DNA of 43,517 nt from Gammaproteobacteria bacterium. GTDB lineage: Bacteria; Actinomycetota; Acidimicrobiia; Spongiisociales; UBA4744. Made by a program: the position numbers and the translations under genes. This document shows positions 8,091 through 15,965 of this stretch, piece by piece. The stretch covers positions 1 to 43,517 of the forward strand of contig JAACED010000012.1 of the NCBI GenBank assembly GCA_011682695.1, given 5' to 3'. The notes below the pieces were generated by a model. It was not told the origin of the DNA. It did no database searches and saw nothing but the letters and a program-made list of their open reading frames with translations. Every line of letters begins with the position of its first letter. The first letter of the stretch is position 1.

Positions 8091-9407
8091 ATGACTACGG
8101 AACCTGATAGGGAACTCGGGCCGGGGAACGAGGGACCCGTCGCCTGGTGGTCGACCTGGCGGCTCCTCATTATCGGCGGTGTCGCGGTCGTCATCATGGC
8201 GGTCATCATCCTGATCATCCTCGCTTCGGGCACCCAGGTCGCGGGACCTGAGGAACGCGTGAACGTCCTCGCCTCCAGCAGCAACGCATGTGTCTCGTGC
8301 CATCGCAACGCCACACCAGGGATCGTCGAGCAGTACGGTCACAGCACGATGGCCGTGGCCAACGTTGCCTGCGAGGACTGTCATGAAGTGGCGGCCGATT
8401 ACCCGGGAGCCCATGAACATGAGGGGACCTGGGTGCTGGGCTCACCGACGACCGCGATGTGTGAGAAGTGCCATCCCGCCGAAGTCAACGAATACTACGC
8501 CAGTCGCCACAGCCTTCCCGCGTACGTAGCGATGGCCGGTACCGAAGGACTGTCTGCAGAATTGCTGGCGCAGTACGAGGCGATTCCGGAGGGCGGCTTC
8601 GCTCCGGACAAGGAGCGCAATGCCATCTTTGCCATCGAAGGACCGGCGATGACGCGCTTCACCTGCGAGAGCTGTCACAACATCGGCCTTCCGGCAGCAG
8701 ACGGTTCAGTCGGCGAATGCCAGCAATGCCACCTTCGCCACGAGTTCAGCCTGGAACAGGCTCGGAAGCCCGAAACCTGTAACGCATGCCACATCGGTCC
8801 CGACCATCCACAGTGGGAGATCTACGAGGAGTCCCCACATGGGATCTCGTATCACGTCGGTGGAGATCAGTGGAACTGGGACGTAGAAGCCGGGACCGCC
8901 ACGGTCGCCGACTTTCCGGCACCGACGTGTGCCATCTGTCATATGAGCGGGTTCGGAGCCACCGGGACGACCCACGACGTGGGAGAGCGACTCACCTGGT
9001 TCCTGTTCTCCTCGGTGAGCGAACTGCGGCCCAATGCCGACAGCAACCGGGTGCGGATGCAATCGGTGTGCTTCGAGTGCCACAACACGACTTTCATCGA
9101 CGACTTCTACGCGGCCGCCGACGCAGCCACCGAGCGGGTGAACGAGTGGGTGTTGGAGAGCCGCGAGATCATCCAACCGCTCAAGGACAACGACCTGCTC
9201 ACTCCGGAGCCGTTCGACGAACCGATCGACTTCACCTTCTTCAACCTGTGGCACCACTGGGGTCGCACCGCCAAGTTCGGAACCTGGATGCAGGGTCCCG
9301 ACTACGCACAGTGGCACGGTGCGTACGAACTCCTGGACGACCTGGCCGAGTTGCGGGAGATGGTCGCCGACAAGCTCGCCGAAGCCGGGCTCGAGGGATC
9401 CAGGTAG
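8091..9407 (+). CDS. Membrane-anchored octahaem cytochrome c, hydroxylamine-oxidoreductase-like
   Basis: One N-terminal membrane helix (about 24-45) anchors an exported domain with exactly eight CxxCH haem sites: residues 67-71, 94-98, 124-128, 192-196, 210-214, 230-234, 280-284 and 327-331. Haem number, spacing and the C-terminal GPDYAQWHGAYELL block (402-415) suggest the octahaem HAO/hydroxylamine-reductase family, in which members oxidise hydroxylamine or hydrazine or reduce hydroxylamine or nitrite. Direction of catalysis depends on a tyrosine cross-link to the active-site haem, which I cannot settle from sequence alone. The gene pairs with the membrane protein starting 4 bases downstream, a likely quinone-side partner. 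No cytochrome c maturation genes are nearby. Confidence 0.85.
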   Translation: MTTEPDRELGPGNEGPVAWWSTWRLLIIGGVAVVIMAVIILIILASGTQVAGPEERVNVLASSSNACVSCHRNATPGIVEQYGHSTMAVANVACEDCHEVAADYPGAHEHEGTWVLGSPTTAMCEKCHPAEVNEYYASRHSLPAYVAMAGTEGLSAELLAQYEAIPEGGFAPDKERNAIFAIEGPAMTRFTCESCHNIGLPAADGSVGECQQCHLRHEFSLEQARKPETCNACHIGPDHPQWEIYEESPHGISYHVGGDQWNWDVEAGTATVADFPAPTCAICHMSGFGATGTTHDVGERLTWFLFSSVSELRPNADSNRVRMQSVCFECHNTTFIDDFYAAADAATERVNEWVLESREIIQPLKDNDLLTPEPFDEPIDFTFFNLWHHWGRTAKFGTWMQGPDYAQWHGAYELLDDLAELREMVADKLAEAGLEGSR

Positions 9408-9411
9408 CCGG

Positions 9412-10365
9412 ATGTACCTTCTGGCCGAGCTGTTTCCCAACCTCCGGGAACGGCGCCTGCCACTGTCCCGGGATCAGATCGTGCTGTTACTCGCCGCAGT
9501 GAACGAGATCTTCCTCGGCGTCGACATCTACATGGCTCACAACGTCAGCGGAAGCATCGTTGCCGGAGAGTGGATTCCGATCATCTTCGGACCGGCCGCC
9601 GGTGTCGTGCTCATTCTGGCGGGAGCCCTTGCCATCAAACGCCGGGGGGTTGCCACCGTCTTGGCCAACGCGACGTTCGTGGCCAGCGCGGTGGTCGGCG
9701 TCATGGGTGTCTACTACCACCTGGAGCGGGCCGCCCTCCCGGTCGGACCGCTGGCCGAAAGGCTGAGCACCCGTCTGCTGGTGTGGGGCCCACCATTCGT
9801 CGGACCGGTGATGTTCATCATCGTGGCCCTGTGGGGGATCAGTGCCGTGTGGATCGAGGATCCCCCCGACAGCGGCCGCCTCAGAATGCTTCGCGGGGCC
9901 TATCTGCGGCTGCCTCTCGCCAAGACGCGAGCGTATCTGCTCATCGTTGCTCTGGCAGCCGCCGGCACGACCGTAGCGGCGGTGTTCGACCACGCCCGCA
10001 CCGGATTCGAAAACCCGTATCTCTGGATCCCGACACTGCTCGGGGTCTTCGGCGCCATGGCCGCCCTCGTGCTGGCGGCCATTCCCCGGCCCCGGCGCAG
10101 CGACATCGCCGGATACGTGATCGCCATGCTGCTGTTGATCGCCACGGGAGTGCTCGGGACCGTATTCCACATCGACGACAACCTGACCTCGCGCGGCGTG
10201 ATCGTCGCCGAGCGTTTCATCACAGGGGCGCCGTTCATGGCACCGTTGTTGTTCGCCAACACTGGGACCTTCGGACTTGTGGCGCTGCTGGACCCACGAT
10301 CTGAGCGGCCGGCAAGAAAGGCGCCGTCCGTTGACGGAACCTCATCGGCAAGGACCGCCGGGTAG
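9412..10365 (+). CDS. Eight-helix membrane protein with internal duplication, partner of the octahaem cytochrome
   Basis: I recognise no named family. The 317-aa protein has about eight membrane helices. Helices 1-4 and 5-8 are an internal repeat: His43 and His194 each precede a Trp-Ile-Pro by 11 residues (54-56 and 205-207); GVMG-3-His103 matches GVLG-3-His253; and an AER followed by G-P/A-PF-x-x-P recurs (115-132 and 266-278). Four histidines at equivalent helix ends suggest two haem b or quinone/metal sites, so a quinone-linked electron-transfer subunit for the cytochrome is the best guess. Start ATG 9412 is chosen because it is 4 bases after the cytochrome stop; a longer frame only overlaps the cytochrome gene. 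Confidence 0.82.
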   Translation: MYLLAELFPNLRERRLPLSRDQIVLLLAAVNEIFLGVDIYMAHNVSGSIVAGEWIPIIFGPAAGVVLILAGALAIKRRGVATVLANATFVASAVVGVMGVYYHLERAALPVGPLAERLSTRLLVWGPPFVGPVMFIIVALWGISAVWIEDPPDSGRLRMLRGAYLRLPLAKTRAYLLIVALAAAGTTVAAVFDHARTGFENPYLWIPTLLGVFGAMAALVLAAIPRPRRSDIAGYVIAMLLLIATGVLGTVFHIDDNLTSRGVIVAERFITGAPFMAPLLFANTGTFGLVALLDPRSERPARKAPSVDGTSSARTAG

Positions 10366-10849
10366 CCGGCTTGCAGAGTGCCGGCCATCGCGTGGAGCGG
10401 CTCGGAACCGACCAATGCAGGGGGCGACACGACTCGTGGGACACCGCCCGATCGCGCGCTGCGCGGGGTCGGGTGTCGTGTCCATCCTCTGACACCAACC
10501 TCGGCCGGTTCTTCCGAAATGAGCAGACCACAGACTCGCACGCTCGACACTCGTGCCGATGTGCAAGACATGCTGATCGGAATCGGCCATACTGCCGCAT
10601 GCACTCTGCTCGGTGTCGTTTGGGGGTGTGGCAACTCAGTACACATTCGTGGTATTTCGACACTCGAGCCTGTCATCGACTTGATCAACAGGCTCACACG
10701 TGCCTATCGCACAGATCCCCAGAATCGGTCGAAAGGAACGCTGATGATTTCTCGACGAATCCTCGAACACAGGACCAAACGACCCGCCGTATCTCGTGTT
10801 TCCAGTGGACTTTGCCAAGACTCACGTCTCCGTGAGAGACTCTGACATC
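10366..10849. other. 484-base gap without a supported gene
   Basis: The gap contains a long imperfect hairpin at 10426-10482 and a small CTCACG-TCTC-CGTGAG hairpin at 10821-10836 just before the HD-protein start. Two overlapping plus-strand frames of about 155 codons exist, but they begin inside the membrane-protein tail or just after it and their translations look like non-coding sequence. No tRNA-like T-loop was found. Confidence 0.5.
10426..10482 (+). terminator. Long nested hairpin after the cytochrome operon
   Basis: GACAC (10426-10430) pairs with GTGTC (10478-10482), and inside it GACACC (10440-10445) with the following G/C bases pairs with GGTGTC (10472-10477) and its flank. It lies 60 bases after the operon end and lacks a U-tract; terminator function is inference. 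Confidence 0.4.
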
Positions 10850-11407
10850 ATGACGAATACTGAGATGCGCGACGCCGTCCGCCTGCTTTGGCCCGAACTC
10901 GACTGGATCCAGGATCTGGAACTCCGAGAGAGGACTCTCGACACCTGGGTGCTCGCGTTCGAGCGCAGTCCGTTGGAGCCGGACGACCTGCATGAGATCC
11001 CTTTCACCCTGCTCGTCCCCGACTGCCCAACCTCGTTCATGGAGCACAAACGCTGTGTTGTGCACATTGCGCGCGGGGCCGCGGAGGCGATGCAAGAGTT
11101 CCTCGGCAGCGCGTTGAGCATCGACATGGACACGGTGCTCGCCGGCGGCATTCTGATCGACGTGGGGAAGTTACTCGAGTACGAAAAGGTCGACGGCAAG
11201 GCCGTCCAGAGCGAATCGGGTCGCCTTCTACGTCATCCGTTCACGGGTGTGGCGCTTGCCAAGGAGTGCGGTGTACCCGACTCGATTTGTCACATCATCG
11301 CCGCCCATTCCCATGAGGGGGATCTTGTGACGCGCTCGGTCGAGGCGACCATCCTGCACCATGCCGACTTCATGAGTTTCCTTCCTTTCAAGAATCTGAC
11401 GAGGTAA
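10850..11407 (+). CDS. HD-domain-like protein with an altered HD doublet
   Basis: 185 aa. An HD-phosphohydrolase layout is visible: an early histidine (His72), the helix normally carrying LLHDIGK, then HPFTGVALAKECGVPDSICHIIAAH (129-153) and HHAD (170-173). The signature doublet, however, reads LIDVGK: the metal-binding His is Ile103, while Asp104 and the remaining histidines are kept. The protein may bind a different metal set or be non-catalytic. It is the first gene of the tricarboxylate cluster, 6 bases before the PrpD-like gene, so it may act in or regulate that pathway. Start ATG 10850; an upstream in-frame ATG at 10796 is possible but has no better support. Confidence 0.75.
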   Translation: MTNTEMRDAVRLLWPELDWIQDLELRERTLDTWVLAFERSPLEPDDLHEIPFTLLVPDCPTSFMEHKRCVVHIARGAAEAMQEFLGSALSIDMDTVLAGGILIDVGKLLEYEKVDGKAVQSESGRLLRHPFTGVALAKECGVPDSICHIIAAHSHEGDLVTRSVEATILHHADFMSFLPFKNLTR

Positions 11408-11413
11408 CAACCA

Positions 11414-12814
11414 ATGAAGAGCCCCCATGCCGCTTCCGAGATGATCACTGCCCCCATGGCCCGCTGGGCCGCCGACCTGACATTCGCCGACTTGTCCGAA
11501 GAAGGAATCCATCAAGCGAAGCGCTATCTCCTCGACTCGCTTGGTTGCGCGCTTGGTGGCTACACCCAACATGATGTGAAGATCCTGCTGGACGTGTTGG
11601 AGGAGACCGCAGGATCCGGTCCGGCGACCGTGATCGGCACCGGCAGAAGGGTGGACGCCGTGTCGGCGTCCCTTGCCAACGCCTTGATGGTGAGGGCGAT
11701 GGACTACAACGACATCTACTGGCAGCAGGATCCTTCGCATCCCTCGGACATCATCCCCGGGGCTCTTGCCCTCGTCGAGCGCTCCGACGGCGGCGGCAAG
11801 GAGCTGTGCGTCGGGATCATTCTTGGCCACGAGTTCGAGATGCGGCTTTGCGAGGCGGCGTTTCCCGGTATTCGCGAACGTGGGTGGCACCATGCGACAT
11901 TGACCGCTTTCGCCGCTGCGTTCGTGGCCGGACGAATGCTGCATCTCGATGCAGACCGCATCCAACATGCAGTCGGGATCTCGGGGAGCTCGCAAGCGAC
12001 GCTCGGCGCGGTCACAGCCGGCAAGCTCACGATGATGAAGAACACCGTAGATCCCCTCGCTACACAACGCGGTGTCCTGGCAGCGCTCCTCGCCGAACGG
12101 GGCTACACGGGACCCGAGCACGTGATCGACGGCAAGGAAGGACTGGTCGAGACGCTCGGCCCCGAATGGAAACTCGAAGTCCTGACGGACGGGCTCGGAG
12201 AATCGTGGCGGATCACACGCTGCGGCATGAAAGCGTTTCCGACCGAAGCCCTCACACATACCCCAATTTCCGCAGTGCTCGACCTCGTGACCGAGCATGA
12301 CCTTGCGGCGGACGACGTCGAAGAGGTCAGGATTCGATCGCTCGCGCGGGCTGCGGACATCTTGGCCGATCCCAGCAAGTACGCGCCACACAACCGAGAG
12401 ACCGCCGACCACAGCCTGCCCTACGTAATTGCCGCGGCTTTGGTCGACCGACAGGTCACACCGCTCCAATTCACGATGAACAAAATCGAAGATCCCCATA
12501 TTCGTGCTCAGTTGAACAAGGTCGTCGTGGTCGCCGACCCGGAGATCGAAAAGGACTTCCCGGCCCGCCAACGCGTCAGCGTGACCATCACCACCACCGA
12601 TGGTCGAACGTTCACGAAGGATCTGGACTATCCCAAAGGGCATCCAGGCAATCCGCTCAGTTCGGCGGAGATCGAGCAGAAGTTCGACGCGCTTGCGGCA
12701 CCGGTTATGTCGTCAGGACGTCGCCAACAAATCAAAGATGCCGTCTGGAACCTGGAGAACCTCGACAGCGTTCGCGATCTGACCGACCTGTTGCGTGTTG
12801 ATGGTGCGTCGTGA
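11414..12814 (+). CDS. MmgE/PrpD family protein
   Basis: 466 aa, full family length, related to 2-methylcitrate dehydratase and cis-aconitate decarboxylase. Typical segments: the N-terminal AKRYLLDSLGCALGG, DYNDIYWQQDPSHPSD, RGWHHATLTAFAAAFVAG, and the C-terminal lid DHSLPYVIAAALVD (about 333-346). The family acts on tricarboxylates or related acids, mostly by dehydration or decarboxylation; the exact substrate here is not readable. The start ATG 11414 has GAGG upstream. The gene overlaps the aconitase-like gene by 4 bases (GTGA), so the two are likely co-translated. A citrate-like substrate fits the downstream citrate lyase genes. Confidence 0.9.
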   Translation: MKSPHAASEMITAPMARWAADLTFADLSEEGIHQAKRYLLDSLGCALGGYTQHDVKILLDVLEETAGSGPATVIGTGRRVDAVSASLANALMVRAMDYNDIYWQQDPSHPSDIIPGALALVERSDGGGKELCVGIILGHEFEMRLCEAAFPGIRERGWHHATLTAFAAAFVAGRMLHLDADRIQHAVGISGSSQATLGAVTAGKLTMMKNTVDPLATQRGVLAALLAERGYTGPEHVIDGKEGLVETLGPEWKLEVLTDGLGESWRITRCGMKAFPTEALTHTPISAVLDLVTEHDLAADDVEEVRIRSLARAADILADPSKYAPHNRETADHSLPYVIAAALVDRQVTPLQFTMNKIEDPHIRAQLNKVVVVADPEIEKDFPARQRVSVTITTTDGRTFTKDLDYPKGHPGNPLSSAEIEQKFDALAAPVMSSGRRQQIKDAVWNLENLDSVRDLTDLLRVDGAS

Positions 12815-14763
12815 TCAGGCACCAGACGGTCGTTGAGGCGATAACGCAAACCCATCTCGCCGGCGGTGCCAAGAGCGGACCGATCAAGGCCGGTGACTTC
12901 GTGACCATTGTTCCCGACCATGTGCTGACTCACGACAACACGGCGCCTGTGCTGAAGAAATTCCGGACGATGGGAGCGACACGAGTCTCAGACCCGAGAC
13001 AACCCGTGTTCGCGATCGACCATGACATTCAGAACACGTCGGAGACCAACCTCGCCAAGTACCGCAAGATCGAAGAGTTCGCCAGGAGCCAGGGTGTTGA
13101 TTTCTACGCTCCCGGTGAAGGAATCGGCCACCAGATCATGGTCGAGCAGGGCTATGTCACTCCTGGTTCATTCGTCGTCGCGTCCGACTCACATGCAAAC
13201 ATGTACGGGGCCCTGGGGGCCATCGGAACACCCGTCGTACGTACCGATGCGGCAGCAATCTGGGCTACCGGGGAGTTCTGGTGGCAGATTCCGCGCACGG
13301 TTCGTGTCGAGTTGGTGGGAGAGCTTCCTGAGGGAACAACGGGCAAAGACGTGATTCTCATCCTCTGCGGCCTCTACTCCCACGGTGAAGTGCTCAACGC
13401 AGCCGTCGAATTCAGCGGACCTGGAGTGAAGAGCCTCAGCATGGATGCACGGCTCACCATCTCCAATATGACGACCGAATGGGGTGCTCTCGTAGGATGG
13501 TTCCCGGTTGACGAGACCACGCTCGAGTACCTCGAATGGCGACGTGGCGTCCTTGGACCACGAGGGCGGCAGCGCCTTGGTGGCATCCCAGATACGGTGG
13601 CCGACTACCTCGTCGGCGATCCGCTGGCCGACTGCGCAGCGCACATCGTGCTCGACCTCGACGAAGTCACTCCCCACATCAATGGTCCCGATACCGTGCA
13701 AGCCACCAGGTCGCTCGCGACGATCCAGGAACAGGCCGTGCCCGTCGACAAGGCCTACTTGCTGTCCTGCGTGAATTCACGCTTCGAAGATCTTGCCGCT
13801 GCCGCCGAGGAACTCGAAGGCAGGCAGGTCGCCGACCGCGTCGAGCTCTACTTCGCTGCGGCCAGCCGGGAAGTGCAAGAGCGTGCCGAAGCCGCCGGAC
13901 ACTGGCAGACGATCCTGGATGCCGGCGGCCGACCGTTGCCACCCGGGTGTGGCCCCTGCATCGGTCTGGGAACCGGTCTGCTCGAAGCAGGAGAGGTGGG
14001 AATCTCTGCGACGAACCGGAACTTCAAAGGCCGCATGGGCTCACGCGACGCACAGGCTTATCTCGCCAGTCCCCAGGTGGTGGCGGCCTCCGCCGTTGCC
14101 GGCCATATCTGTGGTGTGGGCGGCTGGCCCGATCGCGCTCCCCGGAGAAGCATCCACGTTGCGAGTCGCTCCGTTGCGAGCCGGGCGAGGAAGGTGACGA
14201 TCGAAGAAGGATTCCCCGCGCGGTTGGAGGGCCGGATCGTGTTGCTCACCCAGGACAACATCAACACGGACGGCATCTACAGCAAGGACTACACCTACCG
14301 TGACGACATGACACCCGAAGCCATGGCGGGCGTTGTCATGGAGAACTACGACCCGGAGTTCGCTTCCAAGATCCGACCGGGTGACATTCTCATCGGCGGT
14401 GACAACTTCGGAACAGGCTCCAGTCGCGAACAGGCGGCGACCGCTCTTCAGGCGGCGGGCATCGCCATGGTGATCGCAGCGAGCTACTCACAGACCTACC
14501 TGCGCAACGCCTTCAACAATGGCTTCGTGTGCATCGAATGCCCCGAACTCGTCGCGTACCTGCGAGAGAAGTTCACAACCGCGATTGACACCGGCCCCCG
14601 GTCCGTCTTCTCGGACGACACCCTGAGTGTCGATTTCACGTCCGGGGAAGTCTCGTTCGATAACCGGGTCTTCCCATTTCCAGTACTCAGCGAAGTACCC
14701 CAATCTCTCGTGGCTGCCGGCGGTCTGGAGAACGCCGTTCGCCGGCAACTTTCAGTGACGTGA
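12811..14763 (+). CDS. Aconitase-superfamily hydratase, large and small domains fused
   Basis: 650 aa. It carries three [4Fe-4S] ligands, Cys320 in LLSCVNSRFEDL and Cys380/Cys383 in PPGCGPCIG, with ASDSHANMYGALGAI (124-138) and ISNMTTEWGA. After a linker near 440-460 comes the swivel domain (DNINTDGI, GDNFGTGSSREQAA, ASYSQTYLRNAFNNGF). This compact LeuC-LeuD-like fusion is typical of mitochondrial-type and homoaconitase-like enzymes that isomerise citrate-type hydroxy acids by dehydration and rehydration. Start GTG 12811 overlaps the PrpD-like stop. It is probably the isomerising step between the PrpD-like protein and the decarboxylating dehydrogenase encoded next. Specificity (citrate, homocitrate, methylcitrate) is unresolved. 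Confidence 0.92.
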   Translation: MIRHQTVVEAITQTHLAGGAKSGPIKAGDFVTIVPDHVLTHDNTAPVLKKFRTMGATRVSDPRQPVFAIDHDIQNTSETNLAKYRKIEEFARSQGVDFYAPGEGIGHQIMVEQGYVTPGSFVVASDSHANMYGALGAIGTPVVRTDAAAIWATGEFWWQIPRTVRVELVGELPEGTTGKDVILILCGLYSHGEVLNAAVEFSGPGVKSLSMDARLTISNMTTEWGALVGWFPVDETTLEYLEWRRGVLGPRGRQRLGGIPDTVADYLVGDPLADCAAHIVLDLDEVTPHINGPDTVQATRSLATIQEQAVPVDKAYLLSCVNSRFEDLAAAAEELEGRQVADRVELYFAAASREVQERAEAAGHWQTILDAGGRPLPPGCGPCIGLGTGLLEAGEVGISATNRNFKGRMGSRDAQAYLASPQVVAASAVAGHICGVGGWPDRAPRRSIHVASRSVASRARKVTIEEGFPARLEGRIVLLTQDNINTDGIYSKDYTYRDDMTPEAMAGVVMENYDPEFASKIRPGDILIGGDNFGTGSSREQAATALQAAGIAMVIAASYSQTYLRNAFNNGFVCIECPELVAYLREKFTTAIDTGPRSVFSDDTLSVDFTSGEVSFDNRVFPFPVLSEVPQSLVAAGGLENAVRRQLSVT

Positions 14764-14783
14764 CCATTCCCAAGGAGGATGTA

Positions 14784-15965
14784 ATGACTCGAAGGACCGT
14801 CGTGACGATGCCAGGTGATGGCATCGGCGCCCTTGTACTCCCAGAAGCGACCCGCGTCCTCGACGGGGTCGGTTTCGAAGCAGACTATGTGCATGCCGAC
14901 ATTGGCTGGGAGTGCTGGCGGGAGCAGGGCAACCCCCTCCCGCAGGCCACGATCGATCTCCTCGCCGAGCACAAACTCGGTCTGTTCGGCGCCATCACCT
15001 CCAAGCCCAAGGCGGCGGCAGAAGCCGAGCTCGCTCCCGAACTGCGGGGGCAGGGCCACGTGTACTTCAGCCCAATCGTTGGACTTCGTCAGCGTTTCGG
15101 CCTGGACATCTGTGTGCGACCCTGTCGCTCCTACGCAGGAAACCCGCTCAACTTCGTCCGGCAAACCGGCAACGGTGTCGAGGAGCCCCCAGTGGATGCG
15201 GTGATCTTCCGCCAGAACACTGAAGGTCTCTACGCCGGCGTCGAGTGGACCGATCCTCCAACCGAGGTTCTCGAGGCGCTGGCAACGCATCCCAAATTCG
15301 CACCATTCACCACCATTCCCAGCGCGGATCTGGCGATTTCCACTCGCGTGTTCTCACGCAACGCATGCCGACGCATCGTCCGCGCCGCATTCGAATACGC
15401 CGCAAAGTACGGCTATCGATCGGTCACCGTGTGCGAGAAGCCCAATGTCCTGAGAGAGACATCGGGCATGCTCGAGGACGTTGCCAAAGAGATCGGGGCC
15501 GAGTACCCGAACATCGAACGGTGGTCGACGAACATCGACGCCCAGATGATGTGGCTCACCAAGAATCCGGAGAACTACGGAGTCCTCGTGGCAGGGAACC
15601 TCTTCGGCGACATCATCTCCGACGGCTTCGCGGGCCTGGTGGGCGGGCTTGGCTTCGCCTGCTCTGGAAACATCGGGGACGAGGTGGCAGTGTTCGAACC
15701 GACACACGGTTCGGCGCCGAAGTACGCGGAGCTGGTGCCATCGATCGTCAACCCCATCGCCATGATCCTGACTGCCGCCATGTTGCTGGATCACGTCGGC
15801 GAAAAGGAGAAGGCCAGTCGGGTCAGAGAGGCCGTCGGCAAGGTCATCCGTGACGGCGCGGTTCGAACCTACGACATGATGCACCTTCCCGGCGGGCCGG
15901 GGGTCGTCGACGCGGGCGCCGCCACCACCTCCGAAATGACCGACGCGATCCTGGACGCCTTGTGA
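14784..15965 (+). CDS. Isocitrate/isopropylmalate-type decarboxylating dehydrogenase
   Basis: 393 aa beta-decarboxylating dehydrogenase. Motifs: MPGDGIG (9-15), VRPCRSYAGNPLN (111-123), RQNTEGLYAGVEW (143-155, the isocitrate-dehydrogenase-like segment with Gln in place of the usual Glu), CEKPNVLRETSG, NIDAQMMWLTKNP, NLFGDIISD. The cofactor loop HGSAPKYA (308-315) has Lys-Tyr as in NADP-linked E. coli Icd rather than the Asp-Ile/Val of NAD enzymes, so NADP use is suggested. The start ATG 14784 follows AAGGAGG by 6 bases; an upstream GTG at 14760 lacks one. It overlaps the CitD-CitE gene by 4 bases. Isocitrate is the likely substrate; a homologue is possible. Confidence 0.9.
   Translation: MTRRTVVTMPGDGIGALVLPEATRVLDGVGFEADYVHADIGWECWREQGNPLPQATIDLLAEHKLGLFGAITSKPKAAAEAELAPELRGQGHVYFSPIVGLRQRFGLDICVRPCRSYAGNPLNFVRQTGNGVEEPPVDAVIFRQNTEGLYAGVEWTDPPTEVLEALATHPKFAPFTTIPSADLAISTRVFSRNACRRIVRAAFEYAAKYGYRSVTVCEKPNVLRETSGMLEDVAKEIGAEYPNIERWSTNIDAQMMWLTKNPENYGVLVAGNLFGDIISDGFAGLVGGLGFACSGNIGDEVAVFEPTHGSAPKYAELVPSIVNPIAMILTAAMLLDHVGEKEKASRVREAVGKVIRDGAVRTYDMMHLPGGPGVVDAGAATTSEMTDAILDAL

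Noticed and set aside
10371-10845. Two overlapping plus-strand frames of about 155 codons between the cytochrome operon and the HD gene
   Set aside because: Mutually overlapping, crossing a large hairpin, no ribosome-binding site, no recognisable motif.
11228-12643. 471-codon minus-strand frame opposite the PrpD-like gene
   Set aside because: Antisense to a full-length MmgE/PrpD protein and not a recognisable protein.
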